Shown: positions 10,110-21,685 of the stretch, one piece after another | Layout: each line of letters begins with the position of its first letter | Numbering within the stretch: the stretch's first letter is position 1 | Assembly: GCF_009389715.1 (NCBI RefSeq) | Contig: NC_052392.1 | Location: 40,591,668-40,655,667, forward strand | Source: Phoenix dactylifera | Lineage: Eukaryota; Streptophyta; Magnoliopsida; Arecales; Arecaceae | Length of the DNA: 64,000 nucleotides | Direction: 5' to 3' | Program-made: the position numbers and the translations under genes | The notes under the pieces: generated by a model | Seen by the model: the letters and a program-made list of their open reading frames with translations, nothing else | Database searches by the model: none | Told to the model about the DNA's origin: nothing

Positions 10110-10870
10110 ATGACGACCAGCTCCTCCTCCTTCCTCACCCTCTTCTCCATCCTCCTCCTCGCCGTCGCCCCTTCCCTCGCCGCCGATCCCGACATGCTCC
10201 AAGACCTGTGCGTCGCCGATCTCAACTCCGGTAATCCCCTCTCCCCCTTCTGACCTCATCTCTTGGTTTGGTTTGATGACGTAATTAATTCTCCAGCTTG
10301 ATTGTTTTTGCTGACCGGGGTGCTGCAGCCGTGAAGGTGAATGGGTTCGTCTGCAAGGCGAACGTTACAGAGGATGACTTTTTCTTCAAAGGATTAAGCT
10401 CCCCTGGCGCCACCAACAACACCATGGGATCCCTGGTGACGGGGGCCAACGTGGAGAAGGTCCCGGGGCTCAACACCCTGGGCGTCTCCCTGTCCCGCAT
10501 CGACTACGCCCCCGGCGGGCTCAACCCTCCCCACACCCACCCCCGCGCCACCGAGATGATCTTCGTCCTCTACGGCACCCTCGACGTCGGCTTCATCACC
10601 ACCGCCAACAAGCTCATCACCAAGACCATCACCAAGGGCGAGGTCTTCGTCTTCCCTCGCGGCCTCGTCCACTTCCAGAAGAACAATGCCGCTGCCCCCG
10701 CCGCAGTCATCGCTGCCTTCAACAGCCAGCTCCCGGGCACCCAGTCCATCGCCGTCACCTTGTTCGCCGCCTCCCCGCCGGTGCCCGACCACGTCCTCAC
10801 CAAGGCCTTCCAGATTGGCACCAAGGAGGTGCAGAAGATCAAGTCCCGCCTCGCCCCCAAAACCAAGTGA
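10110..10870 (+). CDS. Germin-like protein (copy 2)
   Basis: Exons 10110-10230 and 10329-10870 (GT at 10231, AG at 10327-10328) give 220 residues. The signal peptide is residues 1-25 (FLTLFSILLLAVAPSLAA), then the same mature N-terminus as copy 1 with the conserved Cys pair. Cupin Mn ligands are His109, His111, Glu116 and His155, in HTHPRATE and GLVHFQKNN. One oddity is in germin box 1: the usual Asp before the conserved Gly (FxLDG) is Tyr here (FVLYG). The frame is open upstream to an ATG at 9903, but that lies before the TATA box and would bury the signal peptide, so 10110 was chosen. Probably secreted to the apoplast. The single intron has the same position and phase as in copy 1, supporting tandem duplication. 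GC at third positions is very high. Confidence 0.95.
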
Positions 10871-13800
10871 GAGAGAGCGAATGGCCTTGTAAATGCATCA
10901 TGACCGATCAGTACTTTGTGTTTGGTCTTTTGCGTTTTTTTGGGGGTGCGCGCAAGAACTAAAAATAATTGGTTTGCGAGAGGCAGTTTGTTCGTTCTTC
11001 ATTCAATCATATGGTCATGATGTTTCTTTACACCTCAAGCCTAATGATTCCGTTTCTTTCTCCTCTGCTCCTGCTTTAACCAACTTACATGATTATTCGA
11101 GGAAGGAAACGGTTCGCGCATTTCCTCAAAATGCCCCCGTGCCGCATAAGCTCCCTAAATCTCTTAAACTTCGAGTGCTAACAATATCAATCCTAAATGA
11201 TGACAATAATTAGCTCGAGGCACGTCCTGATGATGCTCTAAAATACAATAGTCCTGCATTAACTGATACTAGGCTTCAAGAAGGGGATTATTAGTTGGGA
11301 AAGCAACCAAAAAACCCCATGGGTACGATCAGATTCTTCATGTCCGCTTTCCCACATCATCACCAACTTCGCTTTAACCTTAAGCAATTCTCCCAGCTGG
11401 CAGAACTAAAGCATGGGCACACCAACAACTATAATCTTTCTAAAAAAAAATAATGCTTAAACCATTCCCAAAAAGAGAATACGTCTGTGGCATCCTTTTC
11501 TTTTTATCCTATACAGCATCTTCCGTGGCAGCCTTTGCTGGGAATCTACAGCTGAAGAAAATGAACCTTGCTCTTGTCGTTGTACGACAATGGTCTGATT
11601 CGGAAGACACGCCTGACTATAATATGGAGATGCTCGAGTAAATCATTACAAACAAATGTATTGCTCCTTGACCGTCAGCAGGCCTTAGTTTGTCATAATC
11701 CAAGCACACCGACGCCTAACTCTTTAGATTCTTCTTCAGTGCTGATTGTTTGTCTGCACTGCTTTTTCCGATTCTTGTCTCAAACCATCGTTCTCTCTAT
11801 GTTTGGCTAGCAAAGAAATTTCAGGCCATCCAACGAACTCCATGTTTATCTAATAGACCATTAAGGAACAGGATATTCAATCTCAAGTCATTTCAATCTG
11901 GATGAAGGCACTGCGAGTAACAGATCCGATGCACCAATTAGTATTGAAATCATATTCACCATGTTAAGAGTTCTTCCATGGACTTATCCTGTTAGGACAT
12001 ATTACAGAGTTCTTCCATGGCCTGATCCTGTTAGGACATCTTACTTTTTTTTTCTTTGGATAAAATGCTAGGACATCTGTCTCATTGATTCAAACTGCTT
12101 CCGGTGGTCAATCACTAAATATGTGAAGGCTTTATCTCTTTCATAATAGGCATTAGGTTTGCATATAGAAGAAATATCGGGAACTCTTTGAAAGTAAATG
12201 GTTCAATACACGCGGCGAATGGTTGCACTTCAGATCTTCAGTCAGACAATCAGATTATTTTTTTCCAAAAGAAAAGGAGAAAGATCACCAAGTCAGAGAC
12301 TGCATACCTTTTTCTTTGTTTTTGCAAAAGCTATCCAAGCTGAAGGAGTAGAGAAGATTCAATAAGCCATTTACATAACAACCTACAAGTCGAGCACATT
12401 TACCAAATGATATTTCATAAGGAACAAGTGAAGTCTTGATTTATTTATCCCTTGATATACTGCAGATTTATATGCATACAAACAGACACATCTAAATGCC
12501 AAAGAAGGAAAGAAAAAGAAAGAAAACTAATTCAGCGATAAGCTAGTAATCATGAAGCATGAATCATGACTCATGACAGACATTCAACCAACAAAATTAG
12601 GTAAATTAGGTCAAATTTACAGCATATCCTCTTCTGCCATTTCTCATATTGGTGATAGCAATCTTCAGCATGCCCAACCAAAAGAACAAATGTCACCATG
12701 TACTACACACTACACATTGCATATTCTTTCACAGGCAGAACTGTGTAAAAAGGATAAACCTTTTTATACCACGATTATTTGCATGTAAATGCAAGCATGA
12801 GATGCTTTTTCAGCTTAATATGAAATGATTGGTATGGTTTTTGTATAAAGAACTAACAATCAGATAGAAGTAGTATCCAATAGATGTCTAAGAGAGCTAA
12901 AATCCAGGATTTTGCATCCACATTAGAAAAAGCAGGCGGAGAGAAGAAGAAGCAGTTTTTTTAATATTTAAGGTGCACATCGCACATGACTTTACAGCCA
13001 AATAAAACAACAGAAAATACTCCCATATAGATAAACGAGTAACGTAATAATGCAAAAACAAAAAGGCTCATGGAATCTCAGAAAAGAGTTCAATCATGTA
13101 AAACAGAGGATCCCACACCCATGGCCAATTTTCCCACAGACAAGCAAAAAGACCCTGACAGTAAAGGAGCTGTGGGATGTCCGTACATATGTCCAGGTTG
13201 ATCCACTCACAGCTTTTCAGAACTGACATGTTTCCAATAACATGTAGCTGATCCTAACAGCACTATCACTAAAGCTGTTAGAATGCCTGGATATCTGTTT
13301 AAAGTTGCCCCATACATGTTAATTTTTTTTCAGTAGCAATGACAAACAACAACTAAAGCCAAAATAGAAAGTCCACATTTATGTTTAAAGTTACCATACA
13401 TTTTAAATTTTATAAAAGCAAGACCAGAACAAATCACTGGAATGGCAAGCAGAATAACATGTTTGACGATCTATGATCATTTCAAGTAACAGAAAATAGA
13501 GTTACTCATGGCATGAAACATCAAACCAAACATAAATCATCCTTCCAGAAGGGGGAAAACTCGAGCTTCAGTTAGAACCAGAGCCTCAACTCTTGCGCAG
13601 TCAAGTTAGTCATACATCTGTCAGTTAATAAGCACCCTATTTCTTTTCTTTTTTATCTCTCCTGATTGATCATGTTGTTGTTGTCATGGATAGTAACATA
13701 GAAGTTGGCTCAAGAAAGGCATAAGTTCAAAAAAACAAAGTCAAACAATGCCATAGCAGTAGCTCATCTTCCTAGCAGACTGGTTTGCATGCGGCTAGTA

Positions 13801-13900
13801 CAGCAAGAAGAGGGCTCTAGACATATCCAGAAATATACCAGCACAATGAAAGAACCCTTTTTCACAAAATCACTCAAGGTAGCGCTAAATTTACTTCAGA
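10871..13900. other. intergenic, no gene recognised
   Basis: The first 150-200 bases are the 3' UTR region of the second germin-like gene. The rest is AT-rich and shows no convincing frame. Frames at 10893, 11453, 11568, 12573 and 13705 have no domain signature and no splice partners. Confidence 0.5.
11968..12046. repeat. 39-bp direct tandem duplication
   Basis: GAGTTCTTCCATGG, then CCTGTTAGGACAT, occurs twice (starts 11968 and 12007), with a few substitutions between the units. Non-coding. Confidence 0.75.
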
Positions 13901-13904
13901 ATAG

Positions 13905-15000
13905 ATTCAGCATGGCATTATCATACAATATTAAACATAAAATGATTGCTGTGTATCACTACTATTAAAAAGTTTGGGGTTTTGAATATAAATTTGTCTT
14001 ATCATTTATTTTTTTCACTGAATAAAAAATGTGATGTGTTTCTCCCTTGTTTTTAAACAAATTCATAGGCCTACTCAAAATTTTTATAATATGTTCATTG
14101 TAATGCTTGTGGAAGTCATTAAACAAGTTACAATTAACTCCTTGTACATCTATCATGCATAAGCTGAGAACAAAGGAAATTGAAGGGTCTATAAATGAAA
14201 TGTATATGATATCATCTGATCGAACTATGTAGAGAAGGGTGATTTGAGATGATATGGATAGTTGATTACATAAATTAGAAGGTTAAGTACTTGCAGAGGA
14301 TCCATTCTTCAAGTTTTATATATCAAAATACTGTTTCGGCCTCCAGGATTATATGCTATAACCACCTTCTTGGAACAAAGTTTCTATATTTTAAGCCAAC
14401 CTGGAACCTCCGAAACTCCTAAAGTGTTTTTTTTTTTTTTTGAAGAGAGAGAAAAGATTTATTAGCCACCTAACACATACCCAAATCAGAGAATACTTCT
14501 ATTGGAATTAAACAGCTCAAAATAATAGCAGAAAATTTAAACATCTGCAACCCTCTGCCTTGAAACATAACAATGACGGGCTCAACATCATTTCTTAAGA
14601 TCCATTTCTCAGCTAGTTGTTTGCTGTTCCCCATGACAACCTCAAAAAAGACAATTTTACTGCTTAACAATAAAATAGAAAAACAACAGATTGATAGTTT
14701 GTAATCTAAAATCTATTTAGGATGCCCTTCCAATACAGTTCCAACTACAATTTGCTCAAAATACTGTGTATACTGAAACAAACATTATGCAAGTGAAAGC
14801 TCATAATTCAGGTGAGCTTCAAACCAGATAATCAGGTTTCTTGGTTTTATATATTCTATCAATTGATCTGACCACCAAATCTCTCCAATATAATATCATA
14901 TTTTATCATTTCAAGAATGGCAACTATGACAGCTAAGATGGAGAACATATACTAGCATCCTCTTCATATAGACTATGAACATACTTTATGGAAAAAATGG
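13905..15000 (+). repeat. diverged duplication, copy A
   Basis: Three consecutive blocks, about 13905-14260, 14280-14760 and 14800-14960, reappear in the same order and orientation at 15245-15610, 16630-17140 and 17610-17745. Anchors include AAAAAATGTGATGTG, CTTGTTTTTAAACAAATTC, TATATATCAAAATACTGTTT, ACCCAAATCA, AAACAGCTCAAA and CCAAATCTCTCCAATATAAT. No reading frame is conserved between copies, so the duplicated DNA is probably non-coding or transposon-derived. Confidence 0.75.
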
Positions 15001-15244
15001 CTGTTATGAATAAGGGAAGCCAAGTACGGTCATGTGTGGCAGCAAGTTCACCAACCGCAAGCCTTTTATAAATTAAGTCATTATTTAGTGAAATATTCTT
15101 CTTTTTCATTTTTGTGTGTTTTTTTATTTTAACTTTTTAGATAGAAATAGAGATCAAGAATTTAGAGATAAACTTGGAGGAATTGCAAAAATAAAGAGTT
15201 CTTTGTGATATGAATTGGAAACCAAGATGTCTGAGTTAAAAATA

Positions 15245-17745
15245 GATTCAGTATTGCAGTATCATACAGTATTAAACATAAAATTATTGCTGTGTATCTC
15301 TACAACTAAAAAGTTCTGGGTTTTGAATATTAATTTGGCTTATGATTTAGTGTCTCGTTGAATAAAAAATGTGATGTGCTTTCTCCCTTGTTTTTAAACA
15401 AATTCATAGGCTTATATCTTAAATTTTATAATCTGTTCATTGTAATGCTTCTGGAAGTCAATTTACAATTAATTCCTCGTACAACTATCATACGTAAGCC
15501 AAGAACAAAGGAAAATGAAGGAGTCTATAAAAGAAATGTATATGAGATCATCTGATCAGAACTATGTAGAGAAGGGTGATTTGAGATATATGGATGATTG
15601 ATTATATAAGTTAAGAAGTTGTAAAATGCTTGGAGGACAATTCTTGAGGGAGAAAGAAGCAAAACATAAGCTTACTTTTGAGCATGGAAGGCTCTCCAAG
15701 ATATACCACAACCACTTTCGAATAGACTGTTAGTAATGATAAAGTGCAATAATATTGATTAAAAAAAGGCATTTATTTTGTAAAAACATGAAGAAGAAAT
15801 AGTGAAGTCTCCACTCTTTCTGAACAAGAATTTGGTGGCTCATCATGTAAATAAAAAAGACCTCTATAACCACCCACAACGGACTGGAATCTCACCAATT
15901 AAATAAGTGGGCTCTTGCCAGTGGGTAAAGAAAATATTTAAAGAACAACCAATTCTCATTAAATAAGTCCCTTGTTTTAAAATGCTTTCACACATTTTAT
16001 AATCCCTAGAGGTGATAATATCCCACATATAAAACTTTTAACCAGCATCCAGGATGCATGTGGCTTTATAATGCATGCAATGGAATTTAGGCTTTCTAAG
16101 GTCATCTTTTGTAAATGTATAGGTTAACGAACGCTACTGCACTTTCAGTTACATAGCCTCTCATTCATTTTCTAAATCACAGGAAAGGATTTTCAAGAGG
16201 AGTGTTTTCATTGAAAAAGAAAGTGTATAAGTTACAAGTCTGAACACCTCATGTGCAGAGCATGGGCAGTCAAAGTTATAATAAAAGACCAAACTAAATA
16301 CTAGTAAAAAAGTAAAATAATCTTAAATCCTAATATGGCTTTATTGCTTTCAAATGTTCCTCGACTCAATCTACTACAAAATCTACAAATTAACTAAAAA
16401 TTGGCATCTTCCATCAACTATTAGACTATCAGAGGAAGAAGTTCTGAAAGTGGAAGCACGAAGTCTTATGTTTAAGATAATATATGTCCATAGCATGCTT
16501 AGATTAAGCTTCATATGAGGTCTAAATGTTAACCAAAAAGAAATCATCATTTACTTGTAACAGATCTTGAAAATTAACAATATGATCATCAGTTTTCCCA
16601 TGATGACCAATTCAGGGAGTGCAAACTTCAAAATTCCAAAGGCTAAGAACTTGCAGAAGATTCACTCTTCAGCTTTTATATATCAAAATACTGTTTTGGC
16701 CTCCTGAATTATATGTTATAACCATTTACTTGGAATTAAGTTTTATAAATCAGTAATTTTAAGGCATTTTTTCTTTTTCCTTTCTTGTTTTTTTTTTTGT
16801 TTTTGATAGAGAGGGAGAGAAGAATCGTCAGATAACTTAACATATACCCAAATCATAGAATACTTCTACTGGAACTAAACAGCTCAAACAATGCAAGCAA
16901 TAGCAGAAGATCTAACCATTTTCATCCCTGTTCCCTGAAACAGCTAGTTGTCTTCAGTTTCCCGTGACAACCTCAAAGAAAGACAGCCTTACTGCCTAAC
17001 AGTAAGAGAGAGAAAAACAATTGATTGATAGTTTGTAATCTAAAATCTAACTTGGATGCCCCTTCCAATACTGTTCCAACTACAATTTGCTCAAAATACT
17101 GAGTATACTGAAAACAAACATCATGCAATGGGTTTCATCCATTATTTAGCTTTTAGAATTTGTAAAAAATGCAAGCATAACCCAACGTGGTCACCTGCCA
17201 TAATCAGGGAAATATACAAGTTCTTATGGTTTTAATCCCACAGACAGCAGAAAATTGCACTGGCAAGGCACAAAGGAATTCTGATGGTATTGATAAGCTC
17301 AACTAACTCAATAAGGTTCTGGCATGCAAAGTCTCTCTTAATGTATATGCAACACCATTGATATAACTAGAGGCCGTCTCCCTGACATAAGAGTTGAGGT
17401 CTTCTCTAAAATAAGGATGTAATTATTGATGGACTTGTAAGACCATTAACAACTTGAAAATCACTCATCAGTAGTGCTAAGCAAGGAGAAAAACTTTTAA
17501 AATCAGTCATTTATTTTGTGAATTAGCATTTAGAATTTTTTACTAGAGGTGAATTAATATGAATAGTTAATTGAAGGCTCATGCTAGCGACAGCAAACTA
17601 CTTTAAAGAAAGCTACGATCAGGCAAGCTTCAAACCAAATAATCAGATATCTTGTTTAGACTGCCAAATCTCTCCAATATAATATCTTCTTTTATCACTT
17701 CAATAATGGCAATTTTGGCAGCTAAGATGAAGAACAAACATTGAA
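15245..17745 (+). repeat. diverged duplication, copy B (expanded)
   Basis: The same three blocks as copy A, separated by about 1 kb and 0.45 kb of extra sequence, so copy B spans 2.5 kb against 1.1 kb. Either copy B gained insertions or copy A lost sequence. The unmatched stretch 15620-16630 has no recognisable element or gene. Confidence 0.7.
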
Positions 17746-19030
17746 ACTGTAATTTCTCAGCCTAGAGAGAAGGGTAATTGGGGATTGCAATTATTGATGC
17801 CTATGTTAATCTGTTACACTGTTTCTTGTTCATTGCATACCTAAACCATGTATCTGGCAGGCCTAGAAGATTTAAATATTCAAATATGGCATCGAGTATA
17901 ATGTTTTTTTGCATCAATTCAGGGGCATATCTATGGTATAACTGGAAACTTGGAAATATACAAGATTAAATGGCAGACCGTACAAAATGTCACTAGAGAA
18001 GTCATTGCATAATATAAAGTCGGCTGACAAACACTGCAGAGGCTTAGCAGTTGACTAATCTGAGACTTTCTAATAACATAAAATGCTAAGGCAGAATGAA
18101 AGCTAGAAGAGGCATCCAACTTGGGTTGATAATGAGTATAATCAGTCAGGCCCAGGAGAAATTTGGACAAGAATATAGAAATTGATTGACTATGAGGAAA
18201 GCAAGAAATTAATATGTGAAGAAAATGGTAAAAAATTTCGCCCAAAACTCGAAAGCCAAAAAGGAGAAGTTTCATTCTCAGTTGATCTGATCTGAAATTA
18301 GGGTACTCAAAACTTTCGGTCAAATCTAATTTATAAGACCTAATTCATTACAATCTGAGCAACTCATGCCATTTTTTTGACATTTCTACACTTGTATAAG
18401 CGTCAGGAAGCTTTTATTTTAAACTCAACTCAGATTTTGGTGAATTTCAAGAAGATATAGATGTAATTCCAAAGAGATTTAGTGGAAATTGAGATCTTTG
18501 CTATAGAATTAACTATTCTCAAATCTCATGAGCATTTAGATCGTTATGTGTAGGATTGCTATCAAACAACAAAATGATACTGAATGTCTTGGGGATATTT
18601 TGTTAGCATTTCTGTTAACAAACAGTTTTTAAATTGTCTCAATGTGAAACAATGTCCCAAACAATATAATATTTGTATATTATGTATTCCTAATTTCAAT
18701 TGAAATTTTTTTTCCGTTTTCTTTATAGTTTTCGCAGAAAACTACCAAACTAAAGATACAAGCCTCTGAAACCACCAAAGTTTCGGAACTAAAGGCTCAT
18801 TTGGTTCGAATGACCACCATGTGAAGTATCACCCATGCTGATCAGCGCAGACAAGCGCGTACAGTCCCAGAGCTCAGCACTCTGGGACACCAGTAAGCAA
18901 GAAACTTAAAACCTTGTGAAGAACTATATAAAACAATTTGGATTTCCATTATAAAAGTCAACCCTCAATCCGTTTTCTTGCCTAGGCAAGCTAGGAGCAT
19001 TTCACATGAAACACAGAAATGATAGGTAAA
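17746..19030. other. intergenic, nothing firmly recognised
   Basis: A lone GGCTCATTTGGTTCGAATG at about 18791 resembles a Tourist-type MITE end (compare 8786), but no opposite end was found. Frames at 17778-17969 and 17931-18323 have no recognisable motif. Confidence 0.45.
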
Positions 19031-19074
19031 TTTTATTCATCGAAGAAGAAATCCAACAGACTTACCCTATCAGC

Positions 19075-19311
19075 TCACGCGGGCTTGTGAACGATGGAAT
19101 CCATGACAGCGGAGTTGGGATTGAGGCATTGAGCATCCCCGAGAGTACATTTAGAAGGACGTCGGCTTCGAGCCCGAGAACGCAATCCCCAGCTCCTGCC
19201 TACCGTCGCTTTCGGTGGGTTTTCTTGGAGAAACTTCTTGAGGCCCTTCTCGCCGCCGGTGAGGCCGAGCAGCTCCTTCTCGAAGGTGACCCATATCTTG
19301 GTCCTAGATAC
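19075..19311 (-). pseudogene. exon-like GC island of unknown identity
   Basis: On the minus strand a 79-codon frame begins right after a splice-acceptor-like pyrimidine tract ending in CCAGACAG, and ends at TGA (19075-19077). An AATAAA signal follows about 40 bases further on (19032-19037). The first 35 residues are charged and amphipathic (TKIWVTFEKELLGLTGGEKG onward), unlike chance frames in this AT-rich region. A GT after the PPKAT codons (19206) could be a donor instead. I do not recognise the family. No partner exons were found upstream (19.3-21.1 kb), so it is more likely a gene fragment than a live gene. The plus-strand frame at 19087-19431 is its shadow. Confidence 0.35.
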
Positions 19312-19321
19312 CTGTCTGGAA

Positions 19322-19352
<31 letters not shown>
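19322..19352. repeat. (GA)n microsatellite
   Basis: About 15 GA units. Read on the minus strand this is the pyrimidine tract just before the exon-like island. Confidence 0.85.
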
Positions 19353-19355
<3 letters not shown>

Positions 19356-20640
19356 AAGAGTACAGAGAGGCATATATGTCTTAAGAGAAAAGAGGGGGTA
19401 TACGTTCGGATGCTGGTTACGAGCTGGATGACACAGGTAGCCCAAATATCTCGCCAAACACCACTTTAATAGTGGCGTACAAACTTATTGGATTAATGGG
19501 TAAGAAAGGTACTTACCTAAATTAAACTTATTTCTAGGAAGAGTGAAATAACTCTAGCCACCTAAAAAGCTTTTTCCCCTCTCCACATTTACACTTTTTA
19601 TATTACTTTATCCCATTAATGATGGAAACACCAACCAAATAAACTTATTTGGTGGTTAGCTCATTAAGGTTGAATATCAAATGGTTAATATTATTTAGAT
19701 GATGGTTAGCTATTTGATATCCAACACAGCCTTGGAGTGCTAAGACTAGGTGAGATAAGAGGCATGGAGAGATAATTTGTGTATGAGTAGGCCAATGGAT
19801 ATTTTTGGAAGGGCAAAATTTTTGAAGTAGAAATTGAGAATGATGGGTCTTCAAGATATTGGAAGGGAGATATAGAAAATTTGAGATGGTTGCTTAGCAC
19901 TTTTTCGACATAATATTAAAATAAAAATTAGTTAAAAAAATTATGTTTTTGAAGTTAGAAAAGTTGCAAAGTGAATATTTTCAGAATTTAATGATATGAA
20001 CATTTGATCCTGAATTAGCTATTAAAGGGTCATGTGGAAAGCTAAAGAATAGCTTAGAGGGGAGAGGGCATGAATGGATTCCTCGAATCCAAAAATATTT
20101 TTAAAAATATTAAAATCAGAATATTCATCATAATGGAGCTAGACGTGAAAAGATTATGTTTGAATGAAGTAGACAAATTCCAAATTAATTAAGCTTGATT
20201 ATTCTAAGAGTAAATTCTAATCTAGAATATTATTACTATAGTCAATTTCACAAGCATATATCCGGCCAGACTCTGCAACTAGTCTGGTCCAGTAACGGAC
20301 AATCAACTACCTTGGTTCAATAAATCCTCTTAAACATGAACAAAAACTTTTGAAGATGAGGAATCAAGGATTTGACTCTTCATTGTGTAACTGCAGGCCA
20401 GACCACCAGATGCTTCTGGATGCATTTCCCTGCATCCCCAACTTTGAACAAAAGGCAGGCATCGAAGAAGGAAATATAAGACAAACTTTCTATTTTATCA
20501 TATTTCTCCCAATGGCCATCTTAAAAAAAACCCTAAAAACTAGAAACTTAAAAATTAGAAACTTCTTCTACTAAAAAAATCGTCAGTCTATGATTAAAAA
20601 AAAATAATTGTGCGTGGCATCTTTTTTTTTGTTGTTTTCA
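19353..20640. other. intergenic AT-rich sequence
   Basis: An imperfect hairpin, AACCAACCAAATAA against TTATTTGGTGGTT, sits at about 19630-19665 and may be part of a small degraded MITE. Nothing else was recognised. Confidence 0.4.
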
Positions 20641-20650
20641 TAATATATTA

Positions 20651-21140
20651 TTTACCGGTATACACTACATGATCAGATTTTATGCACTAAATAAATTAGT
20701 CATTTAGCAATCCAGTACATATCTGTAGGTAAATTGATGCACAATTTTCAGAATATGATGTCCACCAGTACACAGTACATAGCTAGATGATACATACTTA
20801 ATAAATTAGTTATCTAGCAATCCAATACATACCTCCAAACAAATTAATACACCGTTTCTAAAATATCATATTCATCGGTACATACTACAAGATTAGGTGA
20901 AATATTCATCGACTTTCTGATATATATTGTAAGTTTTTTTAATACACACCCAACAGTGATCTAATACACACTTATAAATCAATCGATATGCAGTTTTAGA
21001 AACATGCTTTTTACCGGTATACAATATATGGTCAAGTGATATACACCAAGCAAATTAGTTATCTAGCAAGCTCATTCACACATTTAGGCAAATTGTTATA
21101 TAATTTCTAAACTATGGTGTTTGTTAGAGTACACAGTTGT
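20651..21140 (+). repeat. tandem array, about 110-bp unit, four full copies plus a partial
   Basis: Unit starts are 20651, 20761, 20871, 21010 and 21120, giving periods of 110, 110, 139 and 110. Each unit starts with a TTTACCGGTATACA-like word, continues with AAATTAGTTATCTAGCAA and (CA)ATACACAC-like text, and ends with TTTCTAAAATATGATG-like text. The third unit has about 29 extra bases and a diverged middle. Copies differ at many sites, so the array is old. It ends about 550 bases before the RBL14 start codon. Confidence 0.8.
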
Positions 21141-21640
21141 CTAAATTTGTTTAACATAAGATACTATATAAGGGACCATTCTTTGGAATTTATTAACTTT
21201 TAAGTGCAAAAATTCTGAACAGAAGAAAATAATTTGGAGAAGAAAAAAAATAAAAAGGAGAAAAAAAATCTCATAAATGGAGAGACAGCTTGACGCGAAA
21301 GAGAACAAATAAAAAAAACTTAATGGGGAAGAAAAATAATGCTGCGTGCTTTTTTTTTTTTCCATCTTTATATTTTTTAAAAATTATGTGACAGATGATC
21401 AAGCAGTTTTGGATTTTTTTAATTTTTTTTCTTTTAAAATAAATATTAAAAGATAGATGGCATTGGTGCCCGATATGGTTTTTGCTCTTCAACTCTCTCT
21501 TGTCTCTCACACGCACACCCTTTATATTTCTTTCTTGGCAACAAAGATAGGAAAAGAAAGGAAACGGAGGGGACAAGCGAAAAAATAAAAGGAGAGAGAA
21601 GGAAGACCGTCGAACTGTTCGGCTGATATTCAGAAGACGG

Positions 21641-21666
21641 AGGAGGAGGAGGAGGAGGAGGAGGAG
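21641..21666 (+). repeat. (GGA)n tract in the presumed 5' UTR of RBL14
   Basis: About eight GGA units lie 20-45 bases before the ATG at 21686. The 5' leader of the TLS1-like gene (63163-63180, minus) is also GGA-rich, a common property of plant leaders. Confidence 0.7.
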
Positions 21667-21685
21667 GGAGAATAGATAGAGCGGT

